64,000 nt of DNA, from positions 19,731,566 through 19,795,565 of the forward strand of contig CM051458.1 in NCBI GenBank assembly GCA_028274465.1, given 5' to 3'. The first letter of the stretch is position 1, and each line of letters starts with the position of its first letter. Source of the DNA: Plantago ovata. Lineage: Eukaryota; Streptophyta; Magnoliopsida; Lamiales; Plantaginaceae. Shown here piece by piece: positions 9,091 to 19,172 of the stretch. The notes beneath the pieces were generated by a model. The model was given only the letters and a program-made list of their open reading frames with translations, made no database searches and was not told the DNA's origin. A program made the position numbers and the translations under genes.

Positions 9091-10493
9091 GATAAAATTG
9101 TAAAAAAGGAAAAAAAATTTTGAGAACCATTGGACTCTAGATGACAAGTTTAGAAACCTTCTAAGAGAGTTCTTAAGTAGGCAGGCCAACCGCAATAAAG
9201 ATTGGTTAGCTTCAGTAAACATTTGAGTACTATTGCTCTGAATTGGCCACTAAAGAATCTAGGTTACCTTAGAAAAGAGATAAAAGAGCAGAATCAAATT
9301 CTTAGGTATCTAGAATCTAAACTGCATACTAATCCTCAGATGTATGGCCCTCAATCAAGAAAACTAGGGACAGTATAACAAACCCGGTTGAGCAAAAAAG
9401 ACTGTTTTGGGCTGAAAGAGCTAAAAGAATGTGGGTAAAAGCTGGTGATGCCAATACCAAGTTCTTTCACTCCTATGTTTCCCATAAAAAAGACTAAATT
9501 TTATACATGAGATTAAAAATAGTGATGGTGTCTGGCTTACTAACCCTAAGCTTGTGAGGATTTAAACTTTTCTATTATAAACAAGTTAGTTCCTCTGGGT
9601 GTGATTTAAATCCTTTTAGGAATATTGAGGTTCCAACTCTTAATGATTGTGACAATAATTTACTGACTAATCCTGTTAATTATAGAGAAATTCAGGATGC
9701 TATCTTTCAAATTCATCCTGATAAGTCTCCAGGTCCTGATGGTTTAAATGGAAAATTTTATCACAAGTACTGGGATCTAATAGGAAATTAGGTGTGTGAT
9801 TTGCTGAAAAATTATTTTGCTAATGGAATCATGAACCCTGTTCTAAATCACACTATAATTGTTGTAATTCCTAAAAAAAGAAAATCCCAAAGAGCCCTGT
9901 AACTTTAGACCTATTAGTCTTTGTAATGTGATGTATAAAATCTCTTGTAAACAGACTTAGGCAAGTTCTTAGTAAACTGATTTCACCCTTCCAAAACGCC
10001 TTTGTCCCAGGAAGATTAATTTCTGATAACTTAATGCTAGCTCATGAACTTCTCCACAGAATGGGAAAGAAGAGAAACTCAAATTAGCACTATTTTGCTT
10101 TAAATCTTGATGTGGAGAAGGCTTATGATAGACTAGAATGAGATTTTCTTGAACTTGCTCTGAGAAAGTTCAACTTTAATGAAATTTTTATTAAATGGAT
10201 TCTTGGATGTGTTAACTCTGCTACTTTCAATTTAAAATAAATGTTCATCTTTCTGAAGTTTAGTCACCTTCTAGGGGTATTAGACAAGGGGATCATATTT
10301 CTCCTTACTTATTTATTCTGTGTCCGGAATTATTTGTTCATCTTTGATAAGACACACTATTAATAAAGTTATCCAACCCCTAAAAGGTTGTAGAAATGGC
10401 TCTGACATCCTCATTTTTTGTTTTGCTGATGATTGCATGTTTTTCAGTAAAGCTAAACAAACAAACACAAGAGAAATTCAAAGATGCTTAAAA
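9091..10493 (+). pseudogene. LINE ORF2 reverse transcriptase, decayed and 3'-truncated
   Basis: Reverse transcriptase blocks appear in order: HPDKSPGPDGLNGKFYHKYW (about 9714-9773), a priming-loop region with IRQGDHISPYLFILCPE (about 10278-10328), and the catalytic FADD in CFADDCMFF (about 10417-10443). Stops occur after HKYWDLIGN and elsewhere, and frames shift several times. The thumb, C-terminal domain and 3' tail are absent because the CACTA end begins at 10494. Confidence 0.78.
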
Positions 10494-10515
10494 CACTACA
10501 AGAAAGCAGCCAAAT

Positions 10516-10815
10516 AGAGACGGATTAATAGCGACGGGATGCGATCCGTCGCAAAATAGCGACGGATCGGTGATTTTAGCGACGGATACAAATCTGACTG
10601 GTAATTAGCGACGGATAATTTCATCCGTCGCGAAATTTGCGACGGATCGGTTTATCCGTCGTTAAATTTAGAGACAGATGGACTTATCCGTCGCTATATG
10701 AGTTTGACCATTGTTTAATTAATAGAAAAGAAAAATCATTAAATAAAATATAGCGACGGATCAGTTTATCCGTCGCTAAATTTAGAGACGGATGGACTTA
10801 TCCGTCGCTAAAGGA
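10516..10815. repeat. CACTA subterminal repeats (GCGACGGAT / ATCCGTCGC)
   Basis: About a dozen copies of the 9-mer, exact or with one change, lie on both strands in 300 bases. A longer unit (about 35 bp, from CGGATCRGTTTATCCGTCG to GGACTTATCCGTCGCTA) is repeated at about 10640-10697 and 10750-10810. Dense bidirectional subterminal repeats are a hallmark of CACTA ends. Confidence 0.85.
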
Positions 10816-11789
10816 AATCACGATCTGCGTATAAAGAAGACGACGTCTTCTTCTCTTCTTCATTCTCTCCTCATTCTCTTTTCCCCCAAATCATCCCGTA
10901 AACCCTAACCACCGTCGACCACCCACCACCGTCCACCGTCATCATCGGAGACGCACCACCTTCCACCGCCACCATTCTTTAATCCAATCGGTAAGTTTCC
11001 TTTCTCTCATTCTTTTCTTTTGCTTCTCTAGTTTTTCAATTTCATTTCCTAATTCTTCCTTTTTGGTTGAAATTGGTAGAATTAGCCACCACCGTGCCAT
11101 AGTGACGAGCCACCTCCTCCTCTTCTCCTCTCTGATTCTCCGATTCGATCTCTGCCACAAAAGGTTAGAACCCTAACCCTAATTTTTGGGGCTTTTTGCC
11201 TAAACCTAAACCGAAGCTTCGATTTGATTTTCCGTAAATTAACCCTAATTTTTAAGTGTAATGTGGTTAATATTCATGTAATATTCATGTTAAATAGAAT
11301 TTTGATATTCATGCTTAATATTCATGTTAAATTTGCTCAAGTTCGTTCTGTTCATATTCATGTTATGTTATTATTATGTTAATTATTTTAATTATGTTAT
11401 TTTGTTAATTTAATTAATTATGGTGTGATGATGTTAAAACCGGATTCATCAAAGATTGGGTTTTGTGTTAATATGATTTATGTTTGTAGAACCAGACTGA
11501 ATTTTGAATTTCTCGCGGGCTATTATTAGCTGATTGTTGTTGATTGTGTTTCCTTTAGCTTGTGTTGTGTGAATGAGGCAATGCTTTCAGTTTCTTGACT
11601 TGTAGTGGTCTTGATTATTGCTCGGGTATCATATATGCGGTTTTTTGGGGGCAGCTATGGTTCAAGTTTCTTGAGTTTGATTAAAGTAAAGACAAGGTGA
11701 ACGATTGTATGTAGCATATCTTAACATGGACTCTTTCTGAGTTTAATTAGTATCTGATTTTGCTGGTTTATTAATTTTATCAAATGTAG
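10816..11789 (+). other. CACTA interior: leader and intron-like sequence
   Basis: After the promoter-like TATAAAGAAG come a pyrimidine-rich leader, a Pro/Thr/His-codon-rich stretch (ACCACCGTCGACC region, 10900-10980), a possible donor at about 10991 (GGTAAGTTT), and then T-rich intron-like sequence to 11789. No domain is recognised and long frames on the minus strand here are not supported. Confidence 0.45.
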
Positions 11790-11859
11790 GTAATGAGTCT
11801 GATTGGTGACGTTAAAGGAAAAGTTACAGTGATGGTGTATGACATGATCGACATAACAA
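11790..11859 (+). pseudogene. Captured exon of a PRPP synthetase (ribose-phosphate pyrophosphokinase) gene
   Basis: Between a splice acceptor (ATGTAG, ending 11789) and a donor (GTAATT from 11860) lies a 70-bp exon translating to VMSLIGDVKGKVTVMVYDMI then DIT. Plant PRPP synthetases have VMNLIGDVKGKVAVMVDDMI then DTAG at this point, the PRPP-binding signature, with an intron-compatible end after the first base of the Gly codon. Here one of the paired Asp residues is Tyr and TA has become IT, so the fragment is not functional. No flanking exons of the gene are recognised. It lies inside the CACTA element, which suggests transduplication. Confidence 0.72.
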
Positions 11860-12108
11860 GTAATTTTCTATTCTAATTTAACCTGAATTCTCTTCATTCT
11901 CACATATATTGTCTTAAACTAATTTAGCATAGTACATAGTGTACGGTATAAACCAGGAAAGATGGCAATAAAACATGAATTGTATACGCCCCTGCCCCTG
12001 AGTCCTTAATTATCCCTATCAGATTTTGAGCATTGTGGTAGTGAACCTTGTTGGGCACTAGGGATGAAGTTGCAACTTAAACTGTGAAATGTGTTGTGGG
12101 ATTGTGTG

Positions 12109-12924
12109 TGTAGACACGCAAAATGTGTCTAGTAAATTATTAAAATTATCAAATTAAATGATTTTAATATGCTTCATTTGTGGCCTATCAAATTGTGCCA
12201 CGTGGAAATTGTGAAGATTTTAAAGCCATTTAATATTATTTCTAATGAAATAATTGTGTGGAAAAGGATGAGTCCCACGGAACCCTCACCTAAAGCATAG
12301 CGAAAAATCTGGCCAATCAAATGGTGCCATGTCATAAAGTTGATGCAGTTATTAATTAATTGCTAGAAGAAAATACAGATAAGATCAAATCTGTATCGAC
12401 CAATCAGAATTGATCCTTCTCTTTTTCCTCACCTATATAAGGAGCTCATTCTCCACCAGAAAATCACAATTCACAATCCCAGAAGCCAGAGAATCCCAGA
12501 AGCCAGAGCATCCCAGAAGCCAGGAGTCCAAGGAGAATTCCAGGAGTTCAAGAAGGTATCCACGGAGTTCAAGAAGGCCAAAATAATTCAAGGCGGAGTT
12601 CTTGGTGTTCTTCACCCAATCCAGTCAAGAAGTACCGTTTGATTCAAGATCAAGCTGCAAGCCCTTGAATAAACGTTTCCTGGAGTTCAATCTTCCTCTA
12701 AAGAAGATCAAAGGCCAGGTTACAAGAAGAACCAGACGCATTTGTCGAGATCAAGCCAAGAAGCCCTCAAAGTGACGCTCTAAAGTCATCAAACCCTAAA
12801 GCGAAGAACTTGAAGATCAAAGATCGCGCTCTTGAAGACTAGAATCAGAGGATTTGTAATAGAGAGTCGTACCCCAAATTTATTAAATAAATAAATTTCA
12901 ATTTGAGCATTTTTCTTTGCTACA
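12109..12924 (+). repeat. 5' LTR of element A
   Basis: 816 bp, TG...CA. CTATATAAGG near 12432 is a good TATA box. A tandem CCAGAAGCCAGAG-like repeat lies downstream at about 12475-12525. The interior starts at 12925 with TTTTTGGCACACCCGGTGGG, a primer-site-like sequence common in Tat elements. Confidence 0.88.
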
Positions 12925-12990
12925 AATTTTTGGCACACCCGGTGGGACCTCTCTACCTCTCATCTCTAGTCATCACCAAAGAAAATCAAC

Positions 12991-14838
12991 ATGCGTCCTA
13001 AGAAGAAAGATCAAAGCTTGAACGACAAAGAAATTGACGGTGAAATTGACAAGAGTGAATCAGAATCCGACGAAGGAGACTCATCTGACAAGGATGATAG
13101 GTCAGCAAGCAAGTATGATGATTCCCAAGGACATTTGACATCTCTGGCGGACCAAATACAAGCTCTCACAAAAAATATGGAGTACCTGGTGAAGCATAGT
13201 AAGGATCAAGATGCCAAAATTGCAAAGCTCATGTGCCAAGATACTGGAGAAGACAGTAATCACAAAGAAAGGCCGCATGAAGAATACAGCGAGACACATC
13301 GCCAAGACAAAAAGAAGAAAAAGGAAAATTCTTCAGCTCAACATTTTGAGTTGTCTTCCGACGGAACAATTCCTGCAGATCAGATCAAGGAGTTCATTGT
13401 AGGAACCTTGAAGGAGAAGTTTGACGAAAGCTCAAAATCATCCTTTGCTTATACTAAGCCATACACACAAAGGATCAACAGTTTGAAAATGCTATACGCA
13501 TACCAACCACCCAAGTTCCAACAGTTTGATGGCAAGGGAAATCCAAAACAACATGTCGCACACTTTGTGGAGACATGCAACGACGCTGGTACCTTTGGAG
13601 ATCACCTTTACAAACAATTTGTCCGATCTTTGAAGGACAATGCATTTGATTGGTATACCGATCTAGAAGTTGGGTCAATCGATAGTTGGGATGAATTGGA
13701 GCGACAGTTTCTTAACCGCTTCTATAGCACAAGAAGGACGGTCAGCATGATCGAGCTCACTAACACACGCCAATGGAAGGATGAAGTGGTTATAAACTAT
13801 ATCAATCGTTGGAGAAATTTGAGCCTTAATTGCAAAGATAGATTATCTGAAGGTTCAGCAATTGAGATGTGTATTCAAGGGATGCATTGGGGTCTCCGAT
13901 ATATTCTCCAAGGGATCAAACCACGATCATTCGAAGAACTAGCCACTCGTGCACTTGATACGGAGCTGAGTATGGCTGCAAGTGGATTCGATGGCCCTCC
14001 TATGCAAGATTCTCGCAAGGTTGATGTCAAGAAAGGGAGCAAGCCTCAATTTAAAACCAAGGAAGCAATGGCCATAAACACTACTCGATTTAAAGTACCA
14101 AAAGCAGTCAAAGGTAGGGAAAAGATGAATCACATACCCACACCTAGTGCTCCACTGAAGGATGAGCAAAGAAGGTCAACTTTGAAGGAAATGATGGCAA
14201 AGCAATACCCCTTCCTTGACTCTGATGTCCCAACAATATTTGATGAATTGCTTAAGAGTAATTTGATCATATTACCCGAAATGAAAAGGCCGGAAGAAGA
14301 AGGTCGGACAGACGATCCTAAATATTGCAAGTACCATCGCTTGATCAGTCACCCAATTCAAGACTGCTTTGTTTTCAAGGAGAAAGTGATGAAATTGGCT
14401 CAAGAGGGAAAGATTTCACTCGAAGAAGAAGGAGCAAGTGTCAACACCATCTCATCTTCTAAAACTCATGAAGAGGAGACTAGTGATACACCTTCACTAG
14501 ATGGGTCCCCAAAGGATACATGTGCACTCGTCAAGGAAACTACGTCCAAAGACTGTATGGTAACCATCTCATTTAGTGATGAAGATCTTCTACTTGGATC
14601 CAAGCCACACAACAGGCCATTATTTGTAGCCGGCTTTGTCCAAGAGCACAAGGTCAGAAGGATACTCATCGATGGGGGTTCTGCGGTCAATATTTTGCCC
14701 TTGCGAACTGTGAGAGAAATGGGAATCCCAACAGAAGACCTTGCCAGCAGTCGACTAATGATCCAAGGGTTTAATCAAGGAGGCCAAAGGGCGATAGGCA
14801 TTATACGATTAGATTTGATGATCGATGAAATGCCATGA
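12991..14838 (+). CDS. Element A gag and protease
   Basis: A 615-residue frame starts [10 protein letters not shown] and has an acidic, Lys-rich N-terminus. The retrotransposon gag domain lies at about residues 170-310, with [19 protein letters not shown] and [19 protein letters not shown], typical of Tat-lineage gag. The aspartic protease active site appears near the end ([13 protein letters not shown], about residues 555-567). In the family gag packages the RNA and the protease cuts the polyprotein. There is no CCHC knuckle that I can see. Confidence 0.85.
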   Translation: MRPKKKDQSLNDKEIDGEIDKSESESDEGDSSDKDDRSASKYDDSQGHLTSLADQIQALTKNMEYLVKHSKDQDAKIAKLMCQDTGEDSNHKERPHEEYSETHRQDKKKKKENSSAQHFELSSDGTIPADQIKEFIVGTLKEKFDESSKSSFAYTKPYTQRINSLKMLYAYQPPKFQQFDGKGNPKQHVAHFVETCNDAGTFGDHLYKQFVRSLKDNAFDWYTDLEVGSIDSWDELERQFLNRFYSTRRTVSMIELTNTRQWKDEVVINYINRWRNLSLNCKDRLSEGSAIEMCIQGMHWGLRYILQGIKPRSFEELATRALDTELSMAASGFDGPPMQDSRKVDVKKGSKPQFKTKEAMAINTTRFKVPKAVKGREKMNHIPTPSAPLKDEQRRSTLKEMMAKQYPFLDSDVPTIFDELLKSNLIILPEMKRPEEEGRTDDPKYCKYHRLISHPIQDCFVFKEKVMKLAQEGKISLEEEGASVNTISSSKTHEEETSDTPSLDGSPKDTCALVKETTSKDCMVTISFSDEDLLLGSKPHNRPLFVAGFVQEHKVRRILIDGGSAVNILPLRTVREMGIPTEDLASSRLMIQGFNQGGQRAIGIIRLDLMIDEMP

Positions 14839-14880
14839 ACGGCACTCTTCCATGTTATAGATTCCAAAACATCCTACAAC

Positions 14881-16376
14881 ATGCTTCTGGGAAGGACGTG
14901 GATACATGAAAATGGTGTAATCCCCTCAACCCTCCATCAATGTTTTCAGTATTGCTATAATGGCATAGTGAGGAAGGTGCTTGCAGACGACAGACCCTTC
15001 ACAGAGGTTGAGTCCTACTTTGCGGATGCAAGATATTACATGGAACGTGTGAAGAAAGATGAATCAAACTCATCAGCCCATGATTCAAACGATCAAGCAA
15101 TCGAGCCATACAAGAAAGAAGCATCTTCACAAGTCCGTCCTGATAGATCCCCGCATGTGAAGAATGATGGACTGGAAGGTCTCACCTTGCCTCTGACAAG
15201 ACTGAATTCCACCAATTCGGTCCCAACACCACTCAAAGGGTTTGTTCGCCCAATTCGAGGAGGATCGGATGTCCATGAAGCTTCATCATGCGATATAGAG
15301 GACAAACATTTTGGACCAAAAGCCCTCAAACTTCTGATAAAGGCAGGGTATGATCCCAAGAATGGTTCTCCTCTAATGGAACAGGCAACAGGATCCACGA
15401 GAAATAAGTTGCATCGGAATGGAAAGTCTCGAGAAGGCCTTGGGTTCACACAACCAAGCCCTCTCCGCGTTGCCATAAAACGAGCCACCAGTAATTACAC
15501 TGGCGAATATCAGAATCTCTCTAATGGTCCTTCTAGTCTAAATGGTGGAAACCCCACACATAAATCTATCTTTGATAGGCTTGGGCCCATAAGAAAGAGC
15601 GTGCACCAAAGATTGGGACCAATCAGGAAGCCTGCTCTACAAAGGTTGACACCGACAAGGAAATCTGTATACCAAAGGTTGGGTCCAATGAAGCAAGAAT
15701 CCTTCGAGGAAATAAGTGAATCACACGCCCCAATTAGACTCCGAAGTTTAGTACCATATCGTATGGTACGCACTGAGGAGGTCCAAGTCACTTGTGAGGA
15801 GACCCTCAAAGCTAAATGGGTAACGACAATACATACCAAGGCCCGAGAAGATAGTGAAGTTGTTGAGGATGAATATGTAGAATCATCATACCACATCACC
15901 CTGAAGGAGTATGATGTCGTGGAAGAAGAAGACGCAGAAGAGGCACCACCAGAACTTGAAGAAGGAGTAAAGGCTACCATAGATGAATTGAAGGAGGTCA
16001 ATCTGGGCGATGAGAATGACCCTCGACCAACCTTCATAAGTGCGTCACTAACTGACACCGAAGAAACAGCCTTTATTGCATTGTTGAAAGAATTCATAGA
16101 TATATTTGCTTGGACATACAAAGAAATGCCTGGGTTGAACCCCAAAATAGCTGTTCACCAGCTCTCTCTAAAAAATGGAGTGCGCCAAATAAAGCAAGCT
16201 CAACGAAGATTTCGTCCAGAATTGATTCCCTCGATCGAAAGTGAAGTGAACAAACTCATCGAAGCAGGATTCATACGTGAAGTCAAATACCCCACTTGGA
16301 TTTCCAGCATAGTCCCTGTAAGGATAAAGAACGGACAAATCCGAGTATGTGTTGACTTCAGAGATTTGAATATAGC
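14881..16376 (+). CDS. Element A protease end, linker and reverse transcriptase N-terminus
   Basis: The frame begins MLLGRTWIHENGVIPSTLHQ, the usual sequence downstream of the Tat protease. A long linker follows, containing a short repeat of RLGPIRK/RLTPTRK type (about residues 225-275) and an acidic stretch. Reverse transcriptase starts near residue 410 (FAWTYKEMPGLNP) and reads to VCVDFRDLN at the insertion point of element B. The domain continues at 36982 on the other side of B. Confidence 0.82.
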
Positions 16377-16381
16377 ATGTC

Positions 16382-17669
16382 TGATGAACGCGCTGGTGTC
16401 GTGTTCCAACGCGAACGGATCAAACAAATTTGTTATTTATCCAAAGGCAATCCACAACTACAACGAAAACCGTAGTGTAGCAGTAGAATGACTCGAGTGT
16501 CGTTCTCTCACGACTACAACTAGCTTTATCTATATAACTAGAGAATATAAAAACAGCAGACGTAAAAGCAAAGGGTTTTTCTGACAGATAATGGAGATTG
16601 GTGAAAGTATGATCCTTCAAAGCATAACGGGTCAATAATCATGCGTAAATTCCTCGGTCTTGCATGGAGATCTTTGAATAATCTAATGTCCTGTTGTAAA
16701 TATTAAGCACTACGAAGATAATGGTACTGACAAGTCAATCACTATTGTCCTCTTGTGTTCCGTAATTATTCAACACTACGAAGATATACATGCGAATAGG
16801 TCGACGAGGATTTAATTGTGCATAATAATTAATACAACATACGAGAATTTAGGCTGAGCCTGATCAACGAAATAAAGCAATAACACGGAGTATAATGCGC
16901 GATATAGCCATTAGCATGATTATCTTCCCTTCGCTAAGAATTCACATACTACCACCAACGATAAGTTTAGCTACTCATAATAGGCATGCAATCAACAGAA
17001 ATCATAGAAGAAAACATATTGAAAGATATATTAAAATAAGTAGAATAAACCGTAAGATACAATGTTACCGAAGGTTGTCAATCTGCTATGAAAAGTGTCC
17101 CCTAAGCTACGAAGCCCCAGAATAGGCTCTGGGAAGTCCCTACCTAAAACTACAGAGAAAGGTGAGAAAGTAGGTCTGGAAAAGTATGAATTTCGAAGAA
17201 AACTGAGCAACTATATATAGGCCTCGAATAAGTGTGGGGCGGTTCGCCCCCCCCACACGGGGCGGTTCGCCCGGTGTGGGGCGGTTCGCCCCACATCTGG
17301 GGCGGTTCGCCCCGGAGAAAATCTCGCGGAATTCCGCGTTTTCGACGCGTTTTTGGATTTCTTCCCCTTTTCGGACTCGGTTTCTGACTTCTAGTGGCCT
17401 TCTAACCTCCAGATTCGACCTCTAGACTCTAAATCCTATCCGGAAACCTTCAGATACTCCAAATAGGCTTCTGGAACACCAATTCCTTGTCAACTTCAAT
17501 ATAATTGCCCCGAAATCCTCGATTTTCAACCAAAACCTGTAAAATAAAATCTAAAGGGAAACGTGACACTATTCTAACAAAATGTACTAAAATATAACTA
17601 AATTAACATAGAAGTTAGCTAAAATAGGTGAAAAAGACTCAAATGAAAGTGTAAAATACAAATTCATCA
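16382..17669 (-). repeat. Element B LTR, 3' copy in element orientation
   Basis: 1288 bp. It contains the GGGGCGGTTCGCCCC hairpin repeats (17236-17315, about four units) next to CTATATATAG (TATA box on the minus strand, near 17211). The element's polypurine tract abuts it at about 17670-17690 (reading GGTTTGGGGAGTT on the minus strand). Confidence 0.88.
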
Positions 17670-19172
17670 AACTCCCCAAACCGAACCTTTGCTTGTCCTC
17701 AAGCAACTAAGCTAGACTCTAATACAAAAAACAATGCAAGACACAAAATGGAGTCTCATGCCAAATAAAATGAACTAATCTACTGAATCTATCAAATAAC
17801 ATATGAACACAAACCATATCAATCAAAGCATGAATATAGGTTGAAGAATACCTCGATTGACTTATACACATCCACATAAGGACTTATGTCAAGACAAGAT
17901 AGTCTCTCGTAACATTCTCTACCTGGACCTAGTCAGTGACGACGTAATGAAGCATGCTAAGATACGAATGGTTGTCCCGTTCCTATGAAACTGAGGACTT
18001 ACTGCTATTCTACCATGTTAAGACTTTTCCTCAAAAGAGGTCGAACCAGTACTCGCTCTCATCAAACGAAGGAGGGTTCCCTATAAAAGATAACACTCCC
18101 CTATTCTACCCATCTCTCAAGTAAAGTCTTAAGCTATTCACCACTTCCTGAATGGCAGGACGAGGGTGGTCTAGAATTGATGACACTCAAGACAAAAAAG
18201 ATAAAAAAATAGAAAATTACAACACGATTACGAACATTACAAGAATTGGAAAATGAGACACAACACTTTGCTAACTGCTATTTTGGCTTTCTTTTTTTTG
18301 GCCCTTCTTTGCTTTTTTTGGGGCCTTTTCTTTTTTTCTTTCGAGATCCTTTTTTTTTTTCATTTTCTTTTTTTTCTTTTACCTGGAATTTTCTTTCTTT
18401 TTTTCGATTCTTTTTCTAGCCAGCAGTAGCATAACAAAAAGAGAGAAAATGACTCACACGACTTCCCCAAACATATTCGAAAGAATAGGTTGGAGTACAA
18501 AATTTACGGAAAAGAAAAAACAAACTCACGATACGGAAATGAAAAACGAAAACAAGTCTGACGATGGTGTAACCCCCTCCCCAAACCTATTTGGAAGAAT
18601 AGGTTATAAACAAAGGATCACACAACCTCACACTACCTCCTTCCTAGGCATTTAGCAATCTCAAAGCATGGTGAAGACTTGTTGCCTCTTAGGTACAAAA
18701 TTACTCGGGAAAACAACCATAAGACCCTAACATGCATCATCCTATAATAAAGGCCTTCGTGAATCGCAGTAGAGAAAACACCACTAAGTGATGTCGAGAC
18801 TACCAGGCTTAACTAAGTGCAATACATAAATGTGACAAGCCAAGCGAGAAAAACCTCAAACAAATTCATAGAGATGAAGCATACGATTAATGGCATAATT
18901 AGTTGATCTACCCAATAAAAAAGTTCAAAAAATTCGGCAATAAACTCCATATAAAACATGCAAGACTATCCTAGGAAAGCAGTAAACGTGCAAATGCAAA
19001 AAAAAATTCACGAGTTATCATAAGCAAGATAAGTATAGAGATAACCAGCGATAAACTCCTCCCCAAACCTGAACGTCGTCGCTCGTCCCGAACGTCGAAA
19101 GTGGATCCAAGGTTAGAGCTAATGCTTGTATAAGTGACCTATAATACTCAATCAAACTCGTGAGAAAACACA
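17670..19172 (-). other. Element B 3' noncoding region
   Basis: No coding region is supported. It matches the region about 29000-30495 of element C in reverse complement, including an A/T homopolymer-rich patch (18280-18430) and two GAATAGGTT stem-loops (18471-18610). Athila relatives often have a long region between integrase and 3' LTR that may hold an env-like frame. I see none here. Confidence 0.6.

Larger units (their letters stand above)
416..10493 (+). mobile_element. Decayed L1-type LINE, interrupted by a TRIM and a MULE
   Basis: Three blocks on the same strand carry the parts of one plant L1 LINE in the right order. ORF1 with a DUF4283-like domain and CCHC knuckle is at 416-1593. 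A short piece lies at 2143-2249. The end of ORF1, then endonuclease and reverse transcriptase, lie at 7053-10493. The blocks are separated by a TRIM (1594-2137) and a MULE (2250-7052), each with its own target duplication, so both inserted into the LINE. Many stops and frame changes show that it is old and dead. The 3' end is missing because a CACTA end starts at 10494. No poly-A tail or LINE target duplication is visible. Confidence 0.78.
10494..12108 (+). mobile_element. CACTA (En/Spm) element, left end and partial interior
   Basis: CACTACAAGAAA at 10494-10505 matches the standard plant CACTA terminal sequence. It is followed by subterminal repeats of GCGACGGAT in both orientations (10516-10815), which in this superfamily are transposase binding sites. 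TATAAAGAAG near 10832 and a pyrimidine-rich leader look like a promoter. The interior is intron-like and contains a PRPP synthetase exon (11790-11859). The element stops at 12108 where the LTR of element A starts. The other CACTA end (TTTCTTGTAGTG) is not in the window. No TNPD/TNPA coding sequence is seen, so it is non-autonomous or truncated. Confidence 0.75.

Noticed and set aside
10494-10517. Possibility that the LINE reading frame continues through CACTACAAGAAA (giving HYKKAAK)
   Set aside because: The translation does resemble the usual LINE sequence at this point, so the match could be partly chance. The 12-base CACTA terminus followed at once by dense GCGACGGAT repeats is much stronger evidence for a CACTA end, so I kept 10494 as the boundary. 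The true junction could be up to about 20 bases later.
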